63,062 nucleotides of DNA from an uncultured Alphaproteobacteria bacterium (GTDB taxonomy: Bacteria > Pseudomonadota > Alphaproteobacteria > CAAHEQ01 > UBA3637), in contig CAKPYQ010000007.1 in NCBI GenBank assembly GCA_934203105.1, forward strand, positions 1 through 63,062, in the 5' to 3' direction. Positions 33,692 to 41,713 of this stretch are shown piece after piece (positions within the stretch are counted from its first letter, which is position 1; each line of letters starts with the position of its first letter). The translations under genes were made by a program, and so were the position numbers. The notes below the pieces were generated by a model that did no database searches, had not been told where the DNA came from, and saw nothing but the letters and a program-made list of their open reading frames with translations.

Positions 33692-35209
33692 ATGCTTTCG
33701 TGCGTGACTACCGTTTCTTTTAAGGGTGTGGAAGCGCAAAAAATAGCTGTTGAAGTTCATATCAGCGCAGGTTTGCCCGCCTTTAAAATTGTTGGTTTAG
33801 CAGAAAAAGCCGTTACCGAAAGTGCAGAACGTGTTCGGGCGGCTTTGTCTTCATTGGGGTTTGCTTTACCGCCAAAGCGCATTACAATCAACTTGGCACC
33901 GGCGGACATTACCAAAGAAGGATCGCATTTTGATTTGCCGATTGCGGTGGCTTTGTTGTGTGCGATGGAAGTTTTGCCAACAGAGCAATTACAACATTAT
34001 ACGATTATGGGTGAGTTGGGATTGGACGGTCACGTCGCGCCGGTATCGGGCGTTTTGCCCGCAGCAATGGCTGCAACATCTTTTAATATGGGCTTTATTT
34101 GTCCAAAAGAGCAGGGCGCAGAGGCGCTTTGGTCGGGGAATACAGATATTTTGCCGGCGGGATCTTTGGTTGAAATCATCAATCATTTTAAAGGTATCGG
34201 CTTGATTGACTCGCCCACGCAAAAATCGGCGTACACCCCTTCATTTATCGGGGATTTTTCGGAAGTAAAAGGTCAAGAAAAGGCAAAACGTGCTTTGGAA
34301 ATTGCTGCTGCCGGTGGTCATAACGTGTTGATGATCGGCGCGCCAGGGTCCGGAAAATCTATGTTGTCCGCCCGCTTTGCCTCTATTTTACCGCCGATGA
34401 GCGCTGAGGAAATGTTGCAGGCCAGTATTGTGCATTCGGTGGCCGGTTTATTAAAAGACGGTGAGTTAATTTCGGTGCGTCCGTTTCGTTCGCCTCATCA
34501 TTCGGCGTCAATGCCGGCGTTGGTTGGTGGCGGATTAAAAGCCAAACCGGGAGAAATATCTTTGGCGCATGCCGGCGTTTTATTTTTGGACGAGTTGCCC
34601 GAATTTTCACGTCAAGCTTTGGAAGCGTTGCGTCAACCGTTAGAAACGGGGGAAGTTTCGGTTGCTCGGGTCAACGGACACGTCACTTATCCGGCGCGCT
34701 TTCAGTTAATCGCGGCGATGAATCCGTGTAAATGCGGATATTTGGGCATAAAAGGATATGAATGTCATCGCGCTCCGCGTTGTGCTTTGGAATATCAACA
34801 AAAGCTGTCAGGGCCGTTTTTGGACAGAATAGATTTATTCGTTGACGTTCAACCGGTCAACCCGATTGATTTACAGCAAGGCCGTTTGTCGGGCGGTGAA
34901 AAATCCGCTGTTATTGCTCAACGTGTGTTAAAGGCCGTTCAAAAAGCCATCACGCGATATGAAGGATACGGCATTACACGCAACGCGCAGGCATCGGGCA
35001 GTTTGTTGGAAGAGTTATCTCCGCTGTCTGCCGAATGCAAAAAAATGATTACAGACGCGGCGACGCAATTTGCTTTGTCGGCGCGCGGTTATCACCGTAT
35101 GTTAAGGGTTGCCAGAACAATCGCAGACTTGGCGGACAGTAAAGAAATCACGCCTGTTCATATAGCGGAGGCATTGTCTTTCAGACGCAAGATTTTGGAG
35201 AGTTCTTAA
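33692..35209 (+). CDS. comM: ComM/YifB family Mg-chelatase-like AAA+ ATPase
   Basis: ComM is a hexameric helicase that promotes branch migration during natural transformation. It is also annotated YifB in bacteria not known to be competent. The 505-residue protein has the N-terminal S5-like domain (LPAFKIVGLAEKAVTESAER), Walker A GAPGSGKSMLSARF and the family stretch RPFRSPHHSAS. Walker B (VLFLDELPEF) and the C-terminal LRVARTIADLADS follow. The length is normal. It starts after TAGGAG and is one base from the next gene. Confidence 0.92.
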   Translation: MLSCVTTVSFKGVEAQKIAVEVHISAGLPAFKIVGLAEKAVTESAERVRAALSSLGFALPPKRITINLAPADITKEGSHFDLPIAVALLCAMEVLPTEQLQHYTIMGELGLDGHVAPVSGVLPAAMAATSFNMGFICPKEQGAEALWSGNTDILPAGSLVEIINHFKGIGLIDSPTQKSAYTPSFIGDFSEVKGQEKAKRALEIAAAGGHNVLMIGAPGSGKSMLSARFASILPPMSAEEMLQASIVHSVAGLLKDGELISVRPFRSPHHSASMPALVGGGLKAKPGEISLAHAGVLFLDELPEFSRQALEALRQPLETGEVSVARVNGHVTYPARFQLIAAMNPCKCGYLGIKGYECHRAPRCALEYQQKLSGPFLDRIDLFVDVQPVNPIDLQQGRLSGGEKSAVIAQRVLKAVQKAITRYEGYGITRNAQASGSLLEELSPLSAECKKMITDAATQFALSARGYHRMLRVARTIADLADSKEITPVHIAEALSFRRKILESS

Positions 35210-35210
35210 A

Positions 35211-36827
35211 ATGGATTCGGCTTTATTACAAATCCTTTTAACCGTTTTGGAAATCACCGCTTTTGTGATCGTCTTTTTGCTATACACGAAAAATCGTCGG
35301 CAACGTAAACGCTTGCGCTTTGAAAACGAAAAGTTTAACGAAATTTTATCGACTTGTCCGGACGGCTTTTTTTATTTTTTACCAAATGGTATTCAGATTT
35401 GTTCGCGTCGGTTGGCGGTGTTGCTCGGGATTTATGAAAGCAATCCGTCGTTTGATGTGCTATTGAAAAAACTGTCGCAAAAAAGTCAAGGCACGTTGCA
35501 AAAGGCGGTTGCAAAATTGGCCGCGACCGGAAAAGAGTTTCGGATCAGCGTTTCGACAACGGGGGAAAATGTGCGCTTAAATGTTGTTGGAATTCGTGCC
35601 GCAACTTATTTAGGTCGTGTTATGGCCGATGTTTTGTGGTTTCAAGACGAAACGGATTTATTGGCAAAAAATGACGTCATTGAAAACGAATTGGATACAT
35701 ATCGAATGCGTGACGAGCTGTTTACATCGGCTTTGGACGGTTTGCCTTTTGCGTTGTGGTTGCGCAATCACGATTTGTCATTGGCTTATTGTAATCGGGC
35801 GTATTTAAAATTGATTCACGCTAAAAACCGTAACGAAGCGTTAAAGAAAAACATTGAACTTTCCTATGATGCGATGGATAAAATGGGGGCAAAGTTATTG
35901 GCTATTGCTGCCAAAAGTTCGGGCGAAGAAAAAAGCGAAACCGGTACATTTGTTGTGGATAAAAAATCCCGTTTGATGCAGGTAACGGAAGTGCCGTTGG
36001 GACAAGATAAAGATCCCGAAGATCGTTTTACTTTGGGCTTTACGCGCGATGTGCAAAATGAAGAAACGTTAAAGCAAAGCTTGGAAAATTACTTAAAAGC
36101 GCAGTATCAAGTTTTGGGGGCGTTGTCTTCCGGCATCGCGATTTTTGATGCAAACGGTTATGTGCAATTTTACAACAAAGCTTTTTGCGATTTGTGGAAA
36201 TTGCCCGAAGAATGGTTGTTATCGGGGCCGTCTTTTGCCGGCATTTTGGATTTGTTGCGCGAAAAACGTTTATTGCCCGAGCAAGGAAACTTTGTTCAAT
36301 ATAAGCATCGGGAAATGGAACAATTTTCGACTTTATCTGCTTTGCAAGAAGACATTTTGTATTTGCCCAGCGGGCGCATATATAAACGGACAATGAATCC
36401 TTATCCTTTGGGGGGCGTCGTGATGACATTTGACGATGTGACGGACAAAGTTTCTTTGGAACGACTGTATAATGCTCAATTAGCCAACCAGCAAAGCATT
36501 TTAAATGAAATGCCCGAAGCATTGTTGATTTTTAACGATGAAGGGCGTTTGAAATTGTGGAATACGCGCTATGAAGAATTATTTAAAGGCGATAAAGCTT
36601 TTTTAAGTTCCGAACCGTTATTGATTGATGTGTTGGACATATCGCGCAGCGCTTTGCAGGTCAGCGATGACATTTGGGATTTGTTGCGTCAAAAAATATT
36701 GATGGCGTTGGAAACCGCGGACGGGACGATTGATTTAACATTATCCGACGGGCGATTGATTTGCTTGCGTATGTCGCGTTTGCCCGACGGCGGTATGATG
36801 TGCATTTACACTTTAAAACAGCAATAA
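35211..36827 (+). CDS. membrane protein with tandem PAS domains and no output domain
   Basis: The 538-residue protein has one N-terminal helix (residues about 8-25, ILLTVLEITAFVIVFLLY), then four PAS-like segments starting near residues 42, 168, 295 and 418. FNEILSTCPDGFFYFL, ALDGLPFALWLRNHDLSLAY, SSGIAIFDANGYVQFYN and LNEMPEALLIFNDEGRLKLW mark their starts. The protein ends at the last PAS strand, with no kinase, GGDEF, EAL or methyl-accepting region. It is either an intact PAS-only sensor scaffold or a product whose output domain was lost. In alphaproteobacteria similar PAS arrays occur in DivL-like kinases. It follows comM by one base. Confidence 0.72.
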   Translation: MDSALLQILLTVLEITAFVIVFLLYTKNRRQRKRLRFENEKFNEILSTCPDGFFYFLPNGIQICSRRLAVLLGIYESNPSFDVLLKKLSQKSQGTLQKAVAKLAATGKEFRISVSTTGENVRLNVVGIRAATYLGRVMADVLWFQDETDLLAKNDVIENELDTYRMRDELFTSALDGLPFALWLRNHDLSLAYCNRAYLKLIHAKNRNEALKKNIELSYDAMDKMGAKLLAIAAKSSGEEKSETGTFVVDKKSRLMQVTEVPLGQDKDPEDRFTLGFTRDVQNEETLKQSLENYLKAQYQVLGALSSGIAIFDANGYVQFYNKAFCDLWKLPEEWLLSGPSFAGILDLLREKRLLPEQGNFVQYKHREMEQFSTLSALQEDILYLPSGRIYKRTMNPYPLGGVVMTFDDVTDKVSLERLYNAQLANQQSILNEMPEALLIFNDEGRLKLWNTRYEELFKGDKAFLSSEPLLIDVLDISRSALQVSDDIWDLLRQKILMALETADGTIDLTLSDGRLICLRMSRLPDGGMMCIYTLKQQ

Positions 36828-36850
36828 AAAAGCAGTCCCGAAAGACTGCT
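36825..36850 (-). terminator. intrinsic terminator of tRNA-Ser
   Basis: On the minus strand AGCAGTC and GACTGCT form a 7-bp stem with a TTTCGG loop, then six T. It lies four bases after the tRNA 3' end. The PAS gene converges on it. Confidence 0.8.
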
Positions 36851-36853
36851 GTT

Positions 36854-36943
36854 TGGCGGAGAAGGAGGGATTTGAACCCCCGATACAGTTACCCGTATAT
36901 CTGATTTCGAGTCAGACGCATTCGACCACTCTGCCACTTCTCC
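36854..36943 (-). tRNA. tRNA-Ser, anticodon CGA
   Basis: The 90-base gene folds as a class II tRNA. The acceptor stem pairs GGAGAAG with CTTCTCC, and the D-arm has the serine-type GTGGCAGAGTGG. The anticodon stem-loop has CTCGAAA, giving anticodon CGA (UCG codons). An extended variable arm and GGTTCAAATCC in the T-loop follow. The CCA end is encoded. It decodes UCG serine codons. Confidence 0.95.
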
Positions 36944-36990
36944 AAAATCAAAAAGTAATTTCTTATACACCAAAAAAAAATGCTTGTCAA

Positions 36991-38952
36991 TCATAAAAAC
37001 GTGTAAGGATCAATATCAACGCGAATTGTGACGGCCGGAGGCGGCGTAAAGTGCGCTAACCAATCCTTTAAAATACGGTTTAGGGCGATTTGTTTTTGTG
37101 ATTTGACCAAAATGCGATAACGGTATTTTCCGCGCAGCTGAAAAATCGGCGCCGCTACGGGGCCCAAAAATTCAACACCTTGGAAAATCGGCGCGTGTCG
37201 GATTAAGCTTTTGGCGACCTTTAAGGTCATCAATTCATCTTTTCCGCTGATAATCAGCGCGGCCAAACGCCCAAATGGTGGCATTGAAAGCATTTGACGT
37301 GCGGCAATTTCGCTTTCCATAAACAGCGGTCTGTCGCCCGTTAATAACGCCTGAATCACATTGTTTTGCGGACTGTACGTTTGTAACAAAGCACGTCCTT
37401 TTTTATCGTGGCGACCGGCTCGGCCGGCCACTTGTTGCAATAATTGAAACGTGCGTTCGCTGGCGCGTAAATCACCGCCGGCCAAACCAAAGTCTGCGTC
37501 CACAATGCCGACTAATGTCAAGTCGGGGAAGTTATGCCCTTTGGCCAACATTTGCGTGCCGATTAAAATGTCAAGCTTGTGATTGTCCAAGTTTTCGCAC
37601 AATTCATCAAAAGCTTTTGGGGACGTCATTGTATCGCTGGTGACCATTTGCGTCCGTGCCTCGGGGAATAATTCGGATATTTCGTGATAGATCCGCTCGA
37701 CCCCGCAGCCGCAGGAAATTAAGCTGTCTTTTTCACCGCAGGCAGGGCATGCATTCGTCAAAGCACGGGTGTAGCCGCATTGATGACATACCATTTTATT
37801 TAATGCTTTATGTTCGGTTAAAAAGACCGAACAGTGCGGACATTTGATTTTTTCACCGCAAGCTCGGCATAACCTCATCGGGGCATAGCCGCGGCGGTTT
37901 AAAAACAAAAGCGATTGATTGCCGGCTTTTAAGTTTTCCGCCAAAGCGTTTTTTAAAGGTGTCGAGATAAATCCTTTTTCATCTTTGTTTTTGGTGCGCA
38001 TATCGACCAATTCTATATCGGGCAGGCAAGCGCCGGCGTAACGATGTGTTAAAACGACTTTGTCAAAGCGCCCGTTTAACACATTGCAAAACGTTTCTAA
38101 TGACGGCGTGGCAGAAGCCAACAAGACGGGCAATTTTTCAATTTGTCCCCGCACAACGGCCATATCGCGCGCTTGATACAAAACGCCGTCCTCTTGTTTG
38201 TACGATGCATCGTGTTCCTCGTCAACGATGATCAACCCCAACGTTTTAAACGGCAAGAATAAAGCGGATCTTGCACCGACCAATACTTTGGCGGTACCGT
38301 CTTGGATTGCGTGCCATGTATCGCGTCGTTGCTTTAACGTCATTGCGCTGTGCCATACGGCCGGTTTAACGCCAAAGCGTTTTTCAAAACGGTTTAGCCA
38401 AGCCGTCGTTAAAGTAATTTCCGGCAATAAAACCAAGACTTGACGATTTTGCTGTAAAGCCTTAAAAATAGCTTCGAAATAAACGGCGGTTTTACCGGAT
38501 CCCGTCACGCCGTCAATTAAAGTGACCGAAAATCGGTCGGTGATTTTGGGTAAAATGTGGTCTATGGCTTGCTGTTGTTCTGTCGAAAATTGCATAGTCC
38601 CTTTTGACAAGATCGGCAAAGGAAATTCGGCGGGCTTTTTGCTGATGGCGCAAACATCAATCGGCAGTACCATTTTCAAAATCAATCCGGCGGGGGATAA
38701 AGTATAATCCGCAACCCAATCGACAAATGCGCGTATGTTTTTATCCAGCGGCAGGATTGTATCTAACACTTGCAAAATCGGTTTTATTTTTTCATCGGGA
38801 AAGTTTGTGTCTATCGGTGTATCCCAAACAACGGCATTCAGTTCGGTTCGTCCAAACGGAACGCGAACGAATGTGCCGGCCGGCAAGGCTTGCTTTGCAA
38901 AATAAGTGCAAACCGAAAAAAGGTTGGGCAATAAAACAGAAACTTTTTGCAT
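36991..38952 (-). CDS. priA: primosomal replication restart helicase PriA
   Basis: PriA restarts stalled forks by loading the replicative helicase. The 653-residue protein has a short N-terminal 3'BD-like region, then Walker A (DGVTGSGKTAVYF) and DEEH (LIIVDEEHDASYKQEDG). The zinc-binding Cys ladder spans residues about 360-420 (CRACGEKIKCPHCSVFL, CHQCGY, CPACGEKDSLISCGCGVER). Helicase motif VI is QVAGRAGRHDKKG. It is shorter than the E. coli protein (732). xerC lies divergently right after it, a common alphaproteobacterial neighbour. Confidence 0.93.
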   Translation of the reverse strand: MQKVSVLLPNLFSVCTYFAKQALPAGTFVRVPFGRTELNAVVWDTPIDTNFPDEKIKPILQVLDTILPLDKNIRAFVDWVADYTLSPAGLILKMVLPIDVCAISKKPAEFPLPILSKGTMQFSTEQQQAIDHILPKITDRFSVTLIDGVTGSGKTAVYFEAIFKALQQNRQVLVLLPEITLTTAWLNRFEKRFGVKPAVWHSAMTLKQRRDTWHAIQDGTAKVLVGARSALFLPFKTLGLIIVDEEHDASYKQEDGVLYQARDMAVVRGQIEKLPVLLASATPSLETFCNVLNGRFDKVVLTHRYAGACLPDIELVDMRTKNKDEKGFISTPLKNALAENLKAGNQSLLFLNRRGYAPMRLCRACGEKIKCPHCSVFLTEHKALNKMVCHQCGYTRALTNACPACGEKDSLISCGCGVERIYHEISELFPEARTQMVTSDTMTSPKAFDELCENLDNHKLDILIGTQMLAKGHNFPDLTLVGIVDADFGLAGGDLRASERTFQLLQQVAGRAGRHDKKGRALLQTYSPQNNVIQALLTGDRPLFMESEIAARQMLSMPPFGRLAALIISGKDELMTLKVAKSLIRHAPIFQGVEFLGPVAAPIFQLRGKYRYRILVKSQKQIALNRILKDWLAHFTPPPAVTIRVDIDPYTFL

Positions 38953-39001
38953 TTTTTAATTTTCTTTCTTATACTGATTTTATATAAGGATATCGAAAAG
39001 T

Positions 39002-39958
39002 ATGCAAGACATCAAGGATTTTCAAAAATTTTTAGAAAAAAAAGCGTATTTAGCAACAGCAGCGTGGTACGATTGGTTAGGCTTGGAGCGGCGATTGTCC
39101 ACTCATACGGCGCAAAGTTATTTGATTGATTTAAAAGAGTTTTTTATTTATCTGTTTGGTAAAGAACAGCGCCTCATTACATTAAAAGATCTAAAAGATC
39201 TGTCGATTGTCGATTTTCGCGCTTTTTTGGTCCGGCGCAGCCAAATGGGATTGACGCGTTCATCATTGTCGCGCAATATGTCGTCTTTACGCAATTACTT
39301 TAAATTTTTGCATAAAAATTACGATATTGAAAACACGGCCGTTCATGCGGTGCGTTCGGCGCGTCCGGCAAAAACTTTGCCCAAACCGTTAGGGCAGGAA
39401 GAAACGCTGCATTTGTTACACGCAGCGTACAAAGAACAAAAAGAAAAATGGCAAGGCTTGCGTGACGTAGCATTGTTGACATTGCTCTACGGGTGCGGGC
39501 TGCGTATATCGGAAGCTTTAAATCTGACGGTCGGCGCATGGCGAGCCAACTCTGACGCATTGGTGATCCGCGGTAAAGGAAATAAAGAACGTTTAGTCCC
39601 TTTGCTACCGTTGGTTAAAAAGTCGGTGGAAGCCTATTTAAAAGAGCGCGCTTTTGAGGTGACGAAAGATTCCCCTTTATTTATCGGGGCGCGTGGGGAG
39701 CAATTAAATCCCGGGGTCGTTCAACGTCAAATCAGGCGGCTCAGGCGATCTTTGGGCTTGCCCGAAACGGTGACACCGCACGCTTTGCGGCACAGCTTTG
39801 CAACGCATTTGTTGGAAGCCGGCAGCGATTTGCGCAGTGTACAAGAGCTGTTAGGGCACGCTTCATTATCGGCAACGCAACGCTATACCGAAGTTGACAC
39901 CGTGCATTTGACGGCGGTTTATAACAAAGCACACCCCAGAGCGCATTTGAAAAAATAA
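39002..39958 (+). CDS. xerC: tyrosine recombinase XerC/XerD (chromosome dimer resolution)
   Basis: This 318-residue integrase-family recombinase resolves chromosome dimers at dif sites. The N-terminal SAM-like domain (LSTHTAQSYLIDLKEFF) precedes the catalytic domain with the active-site Arg (CGLRISEALNL), Lys (GKGNKERLVPL), HALRHSFATHLLEAG with His and Arg, LLGHASL, and the nucleophile Tyr in ATQRYTEV. It sits divergently from priA, as XerC often does in alphaproteobacteria. XerC versus XerD cannot be settled from the sequence alone. Confidence 0.88.
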   Translation: MQDIKDFQKFLEKKAYLATAAWYDWLGLERRLSTHTAQSYLIDLKEFFIYLFGKEQRLITLKDLKDLSIVDFRAFLVRRSQMGLTRSSLSRNMSSLRNYFKFLHKNYDIENTAVHAVRSARPAKTLPKPLGQEETLHLLHAAYKEQKEKWQGLRDVALLTLLYGCGLRISEALNLTVGAWRANSDALVIRGKGNKERLVPLLPLVKKSVEAYLKERAFEVTKDSPLFIGARGEQLNPGVVQRQIRRLRRSLGLPETVTPHALRHSFATHLLEAGSDLRSVQELLGHASLSATQRYTEVDTVHLTAVYNKAHPRAHLKK

Positions 39959-39968
39959 TCAATAAGAC

Positions 39969-39997
39969 TTGCATTTGAGCAAAAATGTCTTTATAAC
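39969..39997 (+). promoter_or_regulatory. promoter of the lipoprotein hydrolase gene
   Basis: TTGCAT, 17 bases and TATAAC lie 18 bases ahead of the start at 40015. Confidence 0.65.
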
Positions 39998-40014
39998 AAA
40001 GTATAAGGATAAAA

Positions 40015-41250
40015 ATGAAAAAATACGTCAGTTTATTTTTGGGTTTGCTTTTGCTTGCCGGTTGTTCCAGCTTGGGGCGCGGCTTGATGGAAGGTTATTT
40101 CGATGCCCAAAATAAAAAGAAAGACGAAGTCAGTTGTATGATTTTGAGCGCCGGCTTTTCCGGATTACAGCAAGCCAAACAAAAAATCACTAACGTTTTG
40201 TTGGTTCACGGGATCGGCACCCATGTGCCGGGGCATTCAATGGCTTTTATGTTGGACATCAGCCAAAAAATGGGCTTGGATACATTAAATCGCGACTATA
40301 AAGAAATTCAAATGATTAACAGCACCGATCAGCCGGTCGGCGTATTGCGCGTTTACCGGTTTTTAAATGAAAAAACTCAACGCTCTGTTGTCTTTTATGA
40401 ACAAACGTGGTCAGAAATTACCGATCCGATTAAGCAAAGCTTGTCTTATGATACAACCAAAGAATATGCCAAAGATCGATCGGCTGTGAATGCAAAAATG
40501 AAGTTTTATATGAATTCGACTTTGCCGGATACGGCGATTTATTTTGGGCCCGAAGGCGAGCGAATGAAAGCCTCGTCTTTGCAGGCGATTTGTTGGATGA
40601 CCAATTATACTTTTGATCAGCTTCCATCGCGGGCGCGACAATACTGTATGCCGTCGCCAAAGCAAGCGATTAACAGTTTAAAAGATGAAAACTTTGCTTT
40701 TATTACAAACAGCTTGGGCAGTCGTATAGCCATTGATGCTTTGCAGCAAATGGCCGAAGAAATGCGTGCTTATCCCAAGAAAACAGCGGAATCTAAAAAA
40801 GCTGTTGAGCTGTTACAAAACAAAGAAATTACGGTGTTTATGTTGGCAAATCAATTGCCGGTTTTGCAATTGGGGCGGCCGGCGCCAAAGCATAAAGGCA
40901 AAAAGCAAGATTATTGCTTTGAGAACGGTTTGCTTTATGATCAGCGGATATTCCGGCGTTTAAATGTGGTTGCAATCAGCGATCCGAATGATTTGTTAAG
41001 CTATGGTTTAGAGCCGGACGCTTCCGATAAATATTTGGATAATGCGCTATGTCCTGAAATATCAAATGTTTCAGTGACGACAACGCCGGCGATGGATGTC
41101 GGTTTTGGCGAAGTTGCAAATCCGTTGTTTGCACATACGGGATACCAAAAAAATCCGTATGTTTTGGATTTGATTGTACAGGGGTTAGAAGATAACTATC
41201 AGTCTCCGTCAATTGAAGACAAATGCCGTTGGATAAAATTAAAAAATTAG
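40015..41250 (+). CDS. lipoprotein with alpha/beta-hydrolase fold
   Basis: The 411-residue protein begins with a lipoprotein signal (LFLGLLLLAGC, lipidation Cys at 17). An alpha/beta-hydrolase core follows: VLLVHGIGTHV around residue 64, where HG is the usual oxyanion motif, and a nucleophile-like NSLGS around residue 230 (FAFITNSLGSRIAIDAL). The Ser is preceded by Asn rather than Gly-x. The Asp and His of the triad cannot be assigned by eye. It is likely an envelope-anchored esterase or lipase, but the substrate is unknown. A small membrane protein gene follows 13 bases later. Confidence 0.68.
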   Translation: MKKYVSLFLGLLLLAGCSSLGRGLMEGYFDAQNKKKDEVSCMILSAGFSGLQQAKQKITNVLLVHGIGTHVPGHSMAFMLDISQKMGLDTLNRDYKEIQMINSTDQPVGVLRVYRFLNEKTQRSVVFYEQTWSEITDPIKQSLSYDTTKEYAKDRSAVNAKMKFYMNSTLPDTAIYFGPEGERMKASSLQAICWMTNYTFDQLPSRARQYCMPSPKQAINSLKDENFAFITNSLGSRIAIDALQQMAEEMRAYPKKTAESKKAVELLQNKEITVFMLANQLPVLQLGRPAPKHKGKKQDYCFENGLLYDQRIFRRLNVVAISDPNDLLSYGLEPDASDKYLDNALCPEISNVSVTTTPAMDVGFGEVANPLFAHTGYQKNPYVLDLIVQGLEDNYQSPSIEDKCRWIKLKN

Positions 41251-41263
41251 GAGAAACATTCAT

Positions 41264-41713
41264 ATGTCATTTAAAACAGTTTTTAAAAAGGTACGGCCGT
41301 TTTTAGGGTTGATTATTATGGTATTATTGGTTTTGGCGTGCAGTATATTGGTATTCTTTTCCGTTTTTTCGGCGCTGGTTTTGCCTCTTCTGTGGATGAT
41401 TTTAACAGCGTTGCACCAAATAAAGGCCGCTAATCGTAAAATCACTTATTTATGGAATGCGACACGTTTTTCAATGTGGATTTATTTTACAAGTCTTTTT
41501 ATTTTGCTGATCTGGACACCGGATTGGATTAAGGCTTTAAGCATACACTTGGAGCGCAAAAGCTTATTGAACGTATTTGCGGACGGAACGTATATGTACG
41601 GTCGCACCAGCATTGCTTTTGGGCTGTCCGCTTTGATTTTTATCGGCTTTTTAATCCATTATCGTTGGATCGTTCATAAAGAACGCAAAAACGGCGAATT
41701 AAGCGCCCAGTAA
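41264..41713 (+). CDS. small multi-helix membrane protein
   Basis: The 149-residue protein is not recognised. Four hydrophobic segments are visible: FLGLIIMVLLVLACSILVFF (about 14-34), LVLPLLWMIL, FSMWIYFTSLFILLIW and IAFGLSALIFIGFLIHY. The C-terminus is charged (RWIVHKERKNGELSAQ). AGGAGA lies ahead of its start and it follows the lipoprotein hydrolase by 13 bases, so the two are probably co-transcribed. Its last 15 bases overlap the 3' end of mutS tail to tail. Confidence 0.65.
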   Translation: MSFKTVFKKVRPFLGLIIMVLLVLACSILVFFSVFSALVLPLLWMILTALHQIKAANRKITYLWNATRFSMWIYFTSLFILLIWTPDWIKALSIHLERKSLLNVFADGTYMYGRTSIAFGLSALIFIGFLIHYRWIVHKERKNGELSAQ

